Assembly (NCBI RefSeq): GCF_003945595.2
Contig: NW_024104378.1
Span: 1,054,489-1,118,488 of the forward strand
Length of the DNA stretch: 64,000 nucleotides
Direction: 5' to 3'
Source of the DNA: Pipra filicauda
Lineage: Eukaryota > Chordata > Aves > Passeriformes > Pipridae
The notes under the pieces were generated by a model that saw only the letters and a program-made list of their open reading frames with translations, had not been told where the DNA came from and ran no database searches. Numbering within the stretch: position 1 is the stretch's first letter; every line of letters begins with the position of its first letter. Shown here piece after piece: positions 37,190 through 48,785 of the stretch. The position numbers and the translations under genes were made by a program.

Positions 37190-38369
37190 TGTGTCTTTGG
37201 GAACCTGTTGTTATCTTGAAAGGGCCAGGCAGGGCAGAAAAAGGTATATTCCCTTGATTTCTTAGTAAACCACTCCTAGAAATAAGAAACCTGTATTGAG
37301 TTTGCGTGGTAGCTTCTGTGAGAAGTTGCCAGAAACTTTCCCCTATGTCTGATAGAGCCAATGCCAGCTGGCTACAAGAGACCTGCCGCTGGTCAAGGTC
37401 AAGCCCATCAGCAGTGATGGTAGTGCCTTCAGGATAACAGATTTAAGAAGGAGAAAAAAAATCCTGTTCTACAATCTGCATCTGGGAGAGAGGAGAGAGT
37501 ATGTGAGAGAAATAGCTCTGTAGACACCCAGGTCAGTGAAGAAGAAGGGGAGGTCAGAGATTCCCCTGCAGCCCCTGGTGCAGACCATGGTGAGGCAGCT
37601 GTGACCCTGAAGCCCAAGATGGTCCACAGTGGAGCAGAGATCCACCTGCAGCCTGTGGAGGACCCCACACCACATCAGGTGGATGCCTGAAGGAGGCTGG
37701 GACCCCATGTGAAGCCCACACTGGAGTAGGCTCCTGGTAGGATCGGTGGACCCATGGAGACAAAAGCCCATGAAGGAGCAAGTTTGCCGGTAGGATTTGT
37801 GACCCCATGGGGGACCCACACTGGAAAAGCCTGTTCCTGAAGGACTGCACCCCATGGAAGGAACCCATGCTGGAACAGTTCATGAAGAACTGTAGCTCAT
37901 TGGAAGGACTTACGTTGGAGAAAATTGCGGAGGACCGTCTCCTGTGGGAAGAACCCCACACTGGTGCAGTGAAAGAGCATGAGCAATCACCCCTCTGTGG
38001 AGGAAAGAACAGCAGAGAGAGCATGTGGTAAACTGACCACAACCTGTCCTCCTGCACCACTGTGGGGTAGGAGGTAGAAAAAGTTAGGAGTGAAAATGAG
38101 CCCAGGAAGAAGGGAGTAGTGGCAAGAAGGTGTTTTAAGATGTAGTTTTATTTCTCATCACCCTACTCTAATTTGATTAGGAATAAATTAAACTAAGTTC
38201 CCTAAGATGAGTCTGTTTTGCCCATGATGGTAACTGGTGAGTGATCTCTCCTTGCCCTTATCTCAAACCACAACCACATTGTGTTTTCTCTACCCTGTCC
38301 AGTTGAGGAGGGGGAGTGGTAGGATGGCTTTGGTGGCACCTGCCATTCAGCCAGGGTTGCCCCACCACA
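37190..38369 (+). mobile_element. Solo LTR 2, avian ERV with internal repeat
   Basis: A plus-strand LTR of a type common in bird genomes. It has the phrases CAGATTTAAGAAGGAGAAA (about 37438), TGACCCCATGGGGGACCCAC (about 37800), GTGTTTTAAGATGTAGTTTT (about 38129), and an end near CCAGGGTTGCCCCACCACA. AATAAA is at 38182-38187. From about 37560 to 37960 it is built of degenerate units on the theme GGACCCACACTGGAGCAG...GAAGGACTGCACCCCATGG. The ends TG at 37190 and CA at 38369 are my best estimate; AAAC occurs on both sides and may be the target duplication. The long minus-strand open frames here (up to 168 codons) come from the repeat. No internal retroviral genes remain. Confidence 0.75.
38182..38187 (+). 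promoter_or_regulatory. LTR 2 polyadenylation signal
   Basis: AATAAA about 190 bp before the end of the LTR, in the expected orientation. Confidence 0.55.
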
Positions 38370-38715
38370 AAACTCTATTACCTTGAAGATGGAAAGAAAA
38401 GGCAGGTGTCAGGGACTCTGCCAAAGCCTGATGTTTTCTGTGACCACTGGTAAGTATCTAAACCCTTGGAAACCACAGTTCTCTCTGCCACAGCCAGAGA
38501 AGAAATTGGGCTGGAGATAGCTGAGGCCATGGGAGAATGAAGGCATGACAATACAGAGCTCCTCCAGTAAAAGCTGCCTCTTCTGCACTTGGGTCATGGT
38601 GCACTGCCACTTAACACTAATCTCTCTGGGTTTTGTTTTAGAGGGATATGGCTATTCTCCTGCATCTATCATATGCTTGGAACCCACAGGCATGCCTGGA
38701 CAAGGCTGGTCCAGA
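38370..38715. other. Spacer, no gene seen
   Basis: Short non-coding stretch between LTR 2 and the CR1 pair. No recognised element. Confidence 0.5.
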
Positions 38716-39195
38716 AGAATCATAGAATCATAGAATCATAGAATCATAGAATCAATTGGGTTGGAAAAGACCTCTGAGATCATCGAGTCCAACCCTTGGT
38801 CCAAATCCAGTCCATTTACTAGATCATGGCACTCAGTGCCACGTCCAATCTGCGTTTAAAAATCTCCAGGGACGGTGAATCCACCACCTCTCTGGGCAGC
38901 CCATTCCAATGCCTGATTACTCTCTCTGTAAAGAATTTTCTCCTGATATCCAACTTAAATTTCCCCTGGTGGAGCTTAAGCCCGTGCCCCCTTGTCCTGT
39001 TGCTGAGTGCCTGAGAGAAGAGACCAACCCCCACCTGGCTAGAACTTCCCTTCAGGTAGTTATAGACGGTGATGAGGTCACCTCTGAGCCTCTGAGAAGC
39101 TGAAGGAGAAGCATAAGTTCCTCTTGTTCTTCTCTCTGAGGGCTTGTGGAGGAGCTGGAAGATAGTGGCAGAGCTCTTTGGAAAGTGGAGTTTCA
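38716..39195 (-). repeat. CR1 LINE fragment, antisense, comparatively young
   Basis: The minus strand has one uninterrupted frame of 126 codons (39199-38819) ending the CR1 polyprotein: QRLRGDLITVYNYLKG, LDIRRKFFTERVIRHWNGLP and REVVDSPSLEIFKRRLD. The 3' end carries almost five perfect copies of AGAATCAT (38716-38754) next to AATTGGGTTGGAAAAGACCT. The intact frame and clean tail suggest this is one of the youngest CR1 copies in the window. It is 5'-truncated, so it cannot move by itself. Confidence 0.92.
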
Positions 39196-39329
39196 ACACA
39201 GTGAAAAAAGTGAGACCATTTTAATGTTATTGTCATTTGGAATTAGAGTATAAACGAAATATTAAAAAGTGTCAAGGAAAGACTTTTTTCTCAGAAAATA
39301 AATGATGTGGATGAAAAACCATCTGGTAG

Positions 39330-39652
39330 CTGGCCACAAGTGGTGTTTCCCAGGACTTATCATCAGGGCCAGACTTGTTTAATATCTTTATCAATGATTT
39401 GGACAAGGGTTTTAGGATGGATATTATGAAAAATTTCTTCACTGAAAGGGTTGTCAAACGCTGGAACAGGCTGACCAGGGAAGTGGTGGTGTTGCTATCC
39501 CCAGAAGTATTTAAAAGGTGTGTAGATGTGGCACTTTGGGACATGGTTTAGTGGTGGACTGGACACTGCTAAGTTAGCAGTTGGACTTGATAATCACAAA
39601 GGTCTTTTCCAACCTGAATGATTCTATCATTTTATGATTCTATGATATATGT
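39330..39652 (+). repeat. CR1 LINE fragment, sense, internally deleted
   Basis: The plus strand reads SGVSQDLSSGPDLFNIFIND (an RT-domain block) and then jumps directly to MDIMKNFFTERVVKRWNRL, so several hundred bases of ORF2 are missing between them. It ends in the tail GATTCTATCATTTTATGATTCTATGAT. Its orientation is opposite to the neighbouring copy at 38716-39195, with the truncated 5' ends facing each other. Confidence 0.85.
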
Positions 39653-41709
39653 TCAGAATGAAGCATTCCAGTATTGTGAAAGGAAACAGTGAATTGAAGT
39701 GTCAACTTACTGAATGGTCTGAAACCATTTGTTTCAAACAGTTTCAAATGGTATGTGCCAAGAAATGTTTTTTAAGGGCAATTCAAAGATTTAAATATTT
39801 TAAAGACATAAAAATGTCCTAAATTCTAAGGAAATCAGATTTTCTGAGAAAAACATTATCTGAAAATCACTCAACTACCTGCACATTCTGAATTGCATGA
39901 TGCCAGCATTATAAGTACAGAAAACAGCCCCTGGGCTGCTCACTAGCTCGGGTGTGCATAAGGGATACTGCTGAGTTTGAGCTTCCTTGCCACCTGCCAC
40001 TGCCCAGAGACCAGTGGTCCTCCTTTCCCTTCTGAGTAGAGGGGTACAGATGCCACACTTGTATCTACCTCTCAGCCACATGCTGCTGAATTGTTCTGGG
40101 ATCACCAAGCATTTTTAGCAGTAGGTTTCTTTCCAATCTGGATCATTCTGATTATAAAGATTTTGGAGTGACTACTTGCGCTGTTATGGCTCTGACCTTA
40201 AGCTTTGGAGAAAAGCAGGGGAAGAGGCACCTAGCTCAGGTGCAATCCCAGGTGGCACATCCAATTTGCAGTCACACGCTCACAGGACAAAGTTATACAG
40301 GATTTTTTTTCAGTGGTGAAGCTGTTATAATAAATTCCTGCCTACACGTCCCATCCTTCCTCTCCAGCTCTTCATCTGCAGCTGCAGACTTGCCCTGTAA
40401 GCCTGCTCAGCAAAGATGTACTGAGTTAAAAACAGCTCTGTTATTCAAAGGTTGTTTCAGGTCTGGCTGAGACCAGGGTTCCATAATAACTGTTTCAGTC
40501 CAGCTGGGAGACAGTGGCATGTCTGGATTGGTGTACACTGCCCTCACTGAGGTGCACAGCCCTTTTTGCAGAACTGTGTGGACTGTGAAGAGCTCCCATG
40601 GATGTGGTCCCAGCACAGTAGGGGAAGGTGAGACAGAGTAAAACAGGACAACAGGTTTGGTCCTGCTCAGTGTGACCAAATGCTTACCATGGAGCTTGTC
40701 AGATAAAAGCCTTGAGTTTACCTCATATGATTATGCCTTCTGCTGCAAGTCTTTATTGTTGCTATTCTTTGTATATTTATCTTGTATTACTTAGAAATCC
40801 TTTGTGCATCTTTTACTTTTATGGGGAGCTTATGGAACAGCAAATATGAAGATTCCCATTGTATTCTCATCTCCGTTGGTGTCAATCAAGTTCAAAGTTC
40901 TCGAACTTAAGGGATTTAAACTGATATAAAACTTGTTTGAGGACAGAAATAGGCTCAAAGCTTAGAACAACTAAAATCTAACTGAGGAGCATAATACATT
41001 GAAACTGAAAGCAAATGCGTGCTTTCAATAGTCAGGGACAAACGCTGCAAAGGTAGAGAGTTACAAATAGGTAATACTAATTAAGTTGTTAAATTTGCAA
41101 AGAAAATGTATTGATTTGTTCCTTTCAGGGAAGTTAGGTTGCATGGTCTCCATTAACTGGAATACACACAGCTAAAACTAATAAGTTCAAACCACTACAC
41201 AAGTAAAGAAACAAATGAATAATCAGTGCCATGACTGTTTGGTATACCATGGCAATTTGCCCAAAATTGTTTATTCCATCATTGTTGCTGCTTGTTTACC
41301 TTCTGCATTATGTTCATAGCTTAATGAAAATTGCTTACCCAGGTTTATTTTCCTAATGAAATGGATAAGTACAAGTGACACAAGTTTGGGACAATATATG
41401 TGTTGATACCAAATATTTAATCTTCTGCCCTCAGTGTCCACTTTTGTGCCTAAATATACGTGATGTTGTTCTATTACAGTAGCATCTGTTTTTCTGTATC
41501 TTCAGTGTGCTCCATAAAATTTGTAGCCCAGTATTTGGTCAATATCAGAGATATACAGCTTTAATTATGTCATCCTTTTGTGTTTTAAGGAGTCTCATTT
41601 TAAGATTGGATTAATCTCTTCTACCTTCCTTTTCTTGCTCTCTGTTTTTGTGCATCTTTGTTTCTTACTGGCCACCTCACCCTATTTTCTTCTGATGCTC
41701 TGTGGGTGC
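39653..41709. other. Spacer downstream (3') of the kinase gene
   Basis: No coding frame recognised. It lies 3' of the minus-strand kinase gene and may hold its 3' UTR. Minus-strand AATAAA candidates, seen as TTTATT on the given strand, occur near 41269 and 41343. Confidence 0.45.
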
Positions 41710-41715
41710 TTTATT
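41710..41715 (-). promoter_or_regulatory. Possible polyadenylation signal overlapping the stop codon
   Basis: The minus strand reads TAAATAAAG, so AATAAA starts at the last base of the stop codon. Use of it would give a 3' UTR of only some 20 bases. Other AATAAA motifs lie about 370-440 bases further downstream. Confidence 0.35.
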
Positions 41716-42499
41716 TATGCAAAATTTAATCTTAGAATCTCAGCTTTCTTCCCCAGCCTGGTTTGGTACCGTGGACATAAAACTGGAAGATTTAGATCTG
41801 TAGTTGTAGGTGTGTGTCTGAGCTGAATAAAGTTTTTCTTAGTTTTCTTGTTGAAAAAATGAGTTGGGTTGTCTTTAAGCTGCCTCATACTTCTTATGGT
41901 AAACATTTGCTGCTGGGACATAGGGAAGGCTGGTGGTTTTGAACCATTGACTACAACCAGAGGGCAGACGTTTGTATGTTCCTGTGATGACTCCAGCAAG
42001 GAAATCTTTCTAGGCAGGGTTTCTCTCAGGGCAGCTTGTCGCAGCCTGGGGAAAGGTGGCAATGGCAGAGAGTCAGTCATGAGGTCAGTGACATCTTTAT
42101 TAAGTTGCCTCTCTGTTGGGATGTAAATATTTTCATCTACTGACTTTAGAAGGTCTTTAAACCTCATGTCCTGACAAGGTGAAGGTCTTCTGGTAATAAT
42201 TCTGTTTTCCATCAGGGACCGTGGAGGCATTTTGCTTGTACTTGTCATTGCTTGGACGTTTGAAAAGGAAAATTGCTTATTTGTTGGTGTAGATGGCGAT
42301 TTCTCATGAAGACATCCTATTTCAGCCTCTGTCAAGTCTTCAAAATTATTCTGATTCTTCTGAGAGTCCAAAAGTGGCTTATAAATGGGCTCACATGGCA
42401 TACTTTTGCTTGATGACTTAGGAGGCCCAAGACGGACCAACACTTTGCCTGCAAACTTGGAAACTGAGTAGAATATAGGACAAATCAGATCAGCTTCTA
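41715..42499 (-). CDS. HUNK-like kinase, terminal coding exon
   Basis: A 785-bp last coding exon, 260 codons then TAA (41717-41715), ending LGKKAEILRLNFA. The tail is rich in Ser, Thr, Pro and Gln (for example DSLPLPPFPRLRQAAL), without a known domain, and probably disordered. The acceptor used here is TTCCAG|TAGAAG at 42500. Two further AGs, giving starts at 42463 and 42448, keep the same frame, so the exact start is uncertain by 12 or 17 codons. Even the shortest version leaves over 240 open codons, far beyond chance for this AT content. It shows no likeness to the HUNK C-terminus. Confidence 0.8.
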
Positions 42500-43469
42500 C
42501 TGGAATGATATTTTCAAGAAAATAACATAATATCAAATCAGTATCATCCTATAATAAAGTCAGTATTTGTAAAGGCTTAAATAAAAATGGATCTTGACAT
42601 AGAATGAAATTTTGCACCAGTGATTTAAAGCAAATGGTGATCTGCAGGTAGTCAATTCTCACTTTTAGATTAGCATCTCAGCATAAATTTGTCTGGCTTA
42701 ATTTTAGTGACTACTATAGAATCAAAGAATCATATAAAATTTGAGTTGGAAGGGACCTTACAGATCATCTCATTCCAACCCCCCTGAAGGGATACCCTTC
42801 TCTAGTCCAGACTGCTCAGAGCCCCATCCAGCCTGGCCTTGAATACTTCCAGGGATGGGGCATCCACAACTTTTCTGGGCAATCTATCCATTTATGCTTG
42901 TGGGGATATTCATCACATTAGTTTAACCATGTGAATAGTTAAACCGTGGGGGTGCAATAACTGGAGCAGAAATAATTCAGGTCTGGAGTTTAATTATTCA
43001 GTACTCTGCATCTTCTGTATTTTTGAGACTATGGAAAATGATGCTAACCCATTATTGAATATAGTGAAATTGTGACACTTGCATGATGCTCAAGTTCATT
43101 CTGGTAATGTAAATAAATGCCTTTTTTTCCTCATAAATACCTATTCTTAGAAGTACCTTAGCAGTCCTTATGGGTGACCCATAGAGAGAATAACCTACAC
43201 AATGACATGGAACATTGTCAATTATTTATAATTAGTAATTGCTGAGTATGCATGGGATTAGGTGTCACCTGTTAATTTTTTCACCTGGTCAAAATTATAT
43301 CTATCACCAGACTTAAGCCTGGGCAACAATTGCTCAAAATACTTGTAATTTCAAAAGAAAATGCAAAGATATTTCTAGCATTTTCAGGAATTGTGTTCCC
43401 TTTTTTTCCTTAGACAAATACCCTTTTACTATTTCGGACTAAGAGGGTGAGACTTATTTCAGAACATAC
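42500..43469 (-). other. Intron of the HUNK-like gene (970 bp)
   Basis: Non-coding. It contains a CR1 3'-end fragment at 42715-42890. Confidence 0.7.
42715..42890 (-). repeat. CR1 3'-end fragment in intron
   Basis: Antisense CR1 3' UTR: ATAGAATCAAAGAATCAT tail at the left, then GAGTTGGAAGGGACCTTACA, the phrase CAGAGCCCCATCCAGCCTGG, and TCCAGGGATGGGGCATCCAC. It has the same orientation as the host gene. Confidence 0.9.
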
Positions 43470-43689
43470 CTTTTGACAAATTTTCTTGGTTTTCCAATGT
43501 AATCGCAATCTCATCTTCTTGAATAACATCTGGCATTGCCAGGGTTAGTAAAGAAGGAAATGCCTTATTGCCGTAATTCCTGAGGTTTTCCAGAGAGTCC
43601 ATTTCAGCCTTCTGGAAAATCTTAATTTCTGACTCCTTATTCAACTGTTTATCAAGATTAATACTGTGTTTTTCTATTTCATTTTCCCT
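43470..43689 (-). CDS. HUNK-like kinase, tail exon 1
   Basis: A 220-bp exon of 73 codons beginning RENEIEKHSINLDKQLNKES and ending ITLENQENLSK. It is highly charged, rich in Glu, Lys and Asn, and probably partly helical or disordered. I recognise no domain and it does not match the HUNK tail. It is assigned to the gene because its phase-0 acceptor (TTACAG|AGGG) fits the preceding donor and its donor (AAAG|GTATGT) fits the last exon. The intron before it is 6.65 kb and holds a CR1 and a SINE, so an extra exon in between cannot be excluded. Confidence 0.75.
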
Positions 43690-44569
43690 CTGTAAAATGA
43701 TCAGACGCCGTTTGATTAGTAAGGGACAAAAAAGCTCCTTAAACTTTAAAAAACCCCACAGTATAATATGTACAATGGGAAATCCTGTTTTTACACAAGC
43801 CTTAGTTACACACATTGACATTTCATCTGAGCAGACCTCATGCCAGAGGTTCTTTCTGAAACTCAGTTGTACATAGGCTGTTAGACCCTTCCTTTTACCA
43901 CACAGACCACAGGGTGAAAGTTTTCATGAAAATCCACTGGAAACCAGAATGCTATCTTTGGAGAGCCCATAGCACTTCCTTATGGGTTATGGCTTATGGC
44001 TCACAGAGTCTGCTAACAGATGTGTAAAGGAGACCAAGGTACCACAGAGCTCGTGCTGCAAAACAAAAACATTACAGGATGCTGTGAGCCACTCCTGATC
44101 CAGGAGGAAGATTGTCGTGGGACTCTTGCTGTTTGCTGTGAGGGCAAGTAGTCAGTGCAAGAGTAGACCAGATCTGGGAAGGTTTTGCAGTGGAATGGTA
44201 GCAGGAAGACCTCCATGGGGCTGTGGTAACAGGACTGTTCATCCCAGCAAGAAAATGGGCTGCAGGACCCACTCCTTGCTGCAGTGGTGTTATCCTCACT
44301 CCTACAAGCAACATCTATGCACATGGGGATATGTTCTCATATTTAAGTCACTTGCCTGTCCCATGATCCAAGTTTTCAGAGTCCTCACTGTGGCAGCCTC
44401 ATACAAACCAAGTTTCAGGTATCAAAATCTTGTGAAAATGCCAGGGCTGCACAGTGATATAAATCCCTTCCTACAGAACTAATTTCTGTGATGATTGTGC
44501 CGTGCACTGCTTCTGTCATAGACCATATTCTCTCAGGCCTGGCACTCCTGAAAATGACATTTCTGAAAT

Positions 44570-44692
44570 ATAGAATCACAGAATATTCTGAGCTGGAAGG
44601 GACACACAAGGACAACCAAGTCCAGCGCTTAAGTGAGTGGCCCATACGGGGATCAGACACACAACCTTGGTGTTATTAGCACCGTGCTCTAA
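44570..44692 (-). mobile_element. TguSINE1-like SINE (tRNA-Ile head, CR1 tail)
   Basis: On the minus strand the first 55 bases (44692-44638) follow tRNA-Ile(AAT) from the D-arm on: TTAGAGCACGGTGCTAATAA, then CACCAAGGTT, a decayed B-box region GTGTCTGATCCCC and GTATGGGCCA. The remaining 68 bases are a CR1-type 3' end: GACTTGGTTGTCCTTGTGTG, TCCCTTCCAGCTCAGAATAT and TCTGTGATTCTA. That joint structure matches TguSINE1, the CR1-mobilised SINE first found in zebra finch. The first 18 or so bases of the tRNA, with most of the A box, are missing, so the copy is 5'-truncated and probably silent. Confidence 0.85.
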
Positions 44693-47600
44693 TGTAGTTT
44701 CTGAAACCAAGACAACTATCCACATGGATATTCCAGTTCAATATCAAGCTTTTTTATGCTGCTCTCCATATCATCTTTGACAGACTCACTTTATCATTAT
44801 GCTACCACTTCAAGAACTATCAGTAGTGAATTTCAATCTTTTCACCACCATAATACAAATTTTTTGTTTCCAGAATTAGAGAAGTAATTTGTTTTACTAT
44901 AGTATGTTTATCTTCCATAGTTTTCTTCTATTCTTTGCATTGAAAAGTACTCCCCTTGTGAAAAATATGTTTTTAATCTAACATGCTGTTATAAAGAATG
45001 GATGTAATTTGTGGAGAAAAGGCACTTTTGATAGCTTACATGTATTTTGTGAGTTAGCAAAAATACTTGGAAAAATTTGGAGGGCCCCAAACCTCAAACT
45101 TCTGGGGTCACCCCATCCTTCCTACATATTTGCAGCACCCAATCACAATTAAGGAAATCATTGTAGAAGTATTTATAAAAAGAAACACAATATGTTTAAG
45201 TTGACAACATATTGTTAAAACCACACTAGATCAATTGCAAATTTGAGATGTCATAAGTATTTTAGGCTATGCAATCAAATAGTCTCCCAGGAGTTTACAC
45301 AGTGCTAGTTAAGAAACCAAATTTTCATCTTACATTTTGCAAGCTGTCACCTTATATACAGTATATCAGAAAACTTGCCATGACTGGTTTTACTGCCAGA
45401 CCTCTTAAGAGCTAATTGGTTAAGCACCTGGGCAGGAAGTTTTTGGCAGAAATGCTATTTTCTGCAAGGACTAGCTATAAAGTTCTGGATGGCAAATTGT
45501 GATCATTAAGGCTCCCTCTTCTACAACAGAACACATAAAATGTAAATACATTGCTTGGAGAAATTACGATGCATAAAAGGACGGGCTGTGTTTTAAGTTT
45601 ATCCAGTGACTTATGGCTCAAATTTGAACATGGAAAGGATCTTATGCTTTTTTCAGAGTGAAGCTTTCAGCAGACTTCTCTAATTCCACACAAAAAAATG
45701 AGACACATCTGTTTGCATCCACTAAAACTATTATTTGAATGTACAAATGTTAAGTATACAAGGAGATGTTGCAAATACAGTGACTCACACCGGTTTATCA
45801 AGCACAGGGATTTTGTACTTGAAAAGTAATTTCCACAAACTTTTTTTTCAGTTGTAGATTGGAAGTTGTGCTGAAAATTTGTCCCCAGGAAATTGTATGT
45901 TTCTTGGTATTGTGTGAAAAATCATAGCATATTCAGCTGCCTGGAATGAGTTTAATGCAGTGGTTTGTGAAAATGCGTTTGAATTCCAAACAATGTTTTG
46001 GGCTGATTTTGTTGGTGGAATTTTGTATTGCTTGTTATTCATAAGCATTGTTATGAATGCAATTACTTTTCCATTTGTGTTGATATCTGATATGTTTGGT
46101 TCTTTTTGGACAGAATATTCAGAAGAGCCAGATGCCAACTTTCTCTACAATTCACTGAGAGGAGAGGAGGTTTCTAATTTGCTCAAAAATACTGGAGTAT
46201 TCTTTTACCATAAATTTGCTCCTTTGTAAATATTAGCTCTCTGTAAATACATCTTTTCATACACAGACAGGAATATACAATAGTCTTTGTGGTCCTAGAC
46301 AGAAATAATGTAAATGAATGACAATTTGTTTTCAGGTTACTTCATTTTACTTGTGACTGTTAGTTGTTACTTATCTATTTCCATAATTTAGATTTAAATT
46401 TGAACTCATTTAGATGCAAATGCTAATTTTTGTGCTTTAATTTTATACACACAAATTGTCTTGTTGAACTCAGTGAAACTACCCACATCCTTAAAGTTAA
46501 AGCAGATGCATAGATTTGCAAGATCTGGAGAGCTGAAAGGAAATTATGTGATTTAAAGACAGATCACACACTGCTAGTAATAAATAGCAAATAGTTGGCT
46601 TTATACAGAATAGAGAGAACATCTATCTATGCATTTTGAAATATCCTTGGCATAATTTGTAATACAAATATCAAATGCCCATGCTGTTGTAATTAAGCTC
46701 CAGTAACATCAGGCTCTCAATAAGAAGAATAAAAAGTGGGAAATTTCCCCCTCACACTCAGTTAACAATCTTCATGCTTCTTCCTCAGTTTCAACTCTGT
46801 GGCTGGGTGGTCGGGGAAGTGCGTTACAGCCTGCCAAAGAGGTGGTTGAATTCGGCCTCTTTTAGACCAAAGCAGAGAATCCTTCCCCCAAGATAATCCC
46901 CTGCCAGTTGCCTCTTCCGAGAGCTGCGCCAGAGCAGTGTGGGCTAGTCTCCAAGGGAGCTGGGGGCTGCTCTTGGCTCTGCCTCTGCCCAAAAACGTCA
47001 TGCCACCCGTGTGGGGATCTGTCTTGGGATCCAAGAGATGCATTCTTCTCTTTTCCCTATATACTTTGCATACGCTTAAGGCTAAGTTTTGCCATTGTGC
47101 AAGTATGTGCGTAAAATAGCTTTAGCTGAAGAACAGGCCAGAGGACGCTGGAAACATAAGAGCATTGATTAAGTAAGAATGCCCAACTTGATTTCTTAGC
47201 GAGTCTTCCTCTTTCTCCCCTGTTTTTGCCCAAACCCCAGCCTTGCTGGGGAATATGAAAATTATTGGATGTTAGAGAAACTGGCATAACGTGGTAGCAA
47301 TGATAGTCATGATTTAAAAGAGCTCCTGTGGAGGTTAATTGTGCAAAAGGCTTGAATAAGAAGTGATCAAGATGTGATCTTTATTAATTACAAATATTTG
47401 CACAGCCTAACTACTAGTAAGGGAGAAATACTGATTTTCATAACAGAGAAGAATGTAAGAGGGAGTAGAGAGAAAAAATAAGAAACAAATGATGTAGAGT
47501 GGTTATCTGGGGCAACAACTGAGTTCACAAACACTCTTTGATAACAGAATGATCTCAATTGTACTACTAGCAGGCTTTGTGTTTATGAGTTTAAAGGTAG

Positions 47601-48029
47601 CATTTACAAACTTTGTGCTGACAAATACGAGGAAACAAACTTTTAATGACTTGGAAAAGATGGTATGAATTGGCCTGTTCTAAGTTCCTAATTCCTATGT
47701 CCTAGGAACAGATATTGGAAGGTATTACTTGTGGTAGAAACCACTCCGGCAAATTTAGGCATCTAGGTTGTGCCTATATTTCAAGTTCTCAGCAAAGATG
47801 CCGCCATAAAAGCGAGTCATTTCCCCGTGAAACCACTGAAGGGAGATTCTGTCTGCAAATTTAAGAACTCCTCACATTGAGCATGTGAAGATTTGTACAT
47901 CAGCATTTTTTTGTGGCGCAGAAGAAAGAACTACACAGCTGGGAGCTACGCGGAAAGGGACATAGGGAAGCTGTAGAAATGGGAAATTGTGATATGATAC
48001 AATTGAACAGACTCCCAGTTCATATGCTA

Positions 48030-48785
48030 GGTTTAGTTCAACAAGGGGAACTGCAAGTCCTGGTCCTGGAAGAGAACAACCCCAGGCACCAGAATATGTG
48101 GGGTCACTTAGCTGGAAATCAGTTTGGAGGTCCTGGTGAACACTAAGTTGACCATGAGCCAGCAATGTGTCCCTGCTGCAGAGAAGGCTGGTGGTACCCT
48201 GGGTTGCATCAGGAGTGTTGCCAGCATGTCAAGGGAAGTGATGCTGCCCCTCTGCTCAGCATTGGTGAGGCCACACTTGGAGTACTGCGTCCTAGATCTG
48301 GATTCCTCAGGACAAGAGAGACATGGACGTATTGGAGAGACTCCAGTAAAGGGCCACAGAAAAGATTAAGCAACTGGAATGTCTCTCCTATGAGGTAAGG
48401 CTGAGAAAGCTGGAGCTCTTCAGCCTGGAGACTCAGAGATATCTCATCAATATATACAAATTTCTGAAGGGAGGGTGCAAAGAGGAAGGAGCCAGGCTCT
48501 TTTCAGTGGTTGCAAGTGACAGGACCAGAGGAAATAGGCAAAAACTGAAACACAAGAGGTTCCCTGTGAATATCAAGAAATACTTTTTCACTGTGAGGGT
48601 GACCAAGCACTGTCACAGGTTTCCCAGGAATGCTGTGGAGTGTTCATCCTGGGAGACAAAAGCTGTCTAGACAAGGTCCTGGGCAACCGTCTCTAGGTGG
48701 CCCTGCTTGAGCAGGAGGGTTGGGTCAGATGACCTCCAGAAATCCCTGCCAAACTCAGCCAGTCTGTGATCCCATGATTCTGTGA
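48030..48785 (+). repeat. CR1 LINE fragment in intron, opposite to the gene
   Basis: Plus-strand CR1 ORF2 C-terminus in broken frames: a KGELQVLVLEENNPRHQNMW start, then TMSQQCVPAAEKAGGTLGCI, RPHLEYCVLDLDSS, and later blocks for the region around NIKKYFFTVRVTKH. The 3' end reads GAGGGTTGGGTCAGATGACC and ends near CCCATGATTCTGTGAAA. It represents a different CR1 subfamily from the copy at 1-757, judging by its wording. Confidence 0.9.

Noticed and set aside
37469..38060. Minus-strand open frames of 128 and 168 codons
   Set aside because: They lie entirely inside LTR 2 and are created by its GC-richer internal repeats on the opposite strand.
35132..38369. A provirus bounded by the two LTRs
   Set aside because: The LTR sequences differ and the 1.1 kb between them has no retroviral gene traces; LTR 1 has its own target duplication.
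44638..44692. A tRNA-Ile gene
   Set aside because: The 5' part of the tRNA is missing and the sequence runs directly into a CR1 tail, so it is a SINE head.
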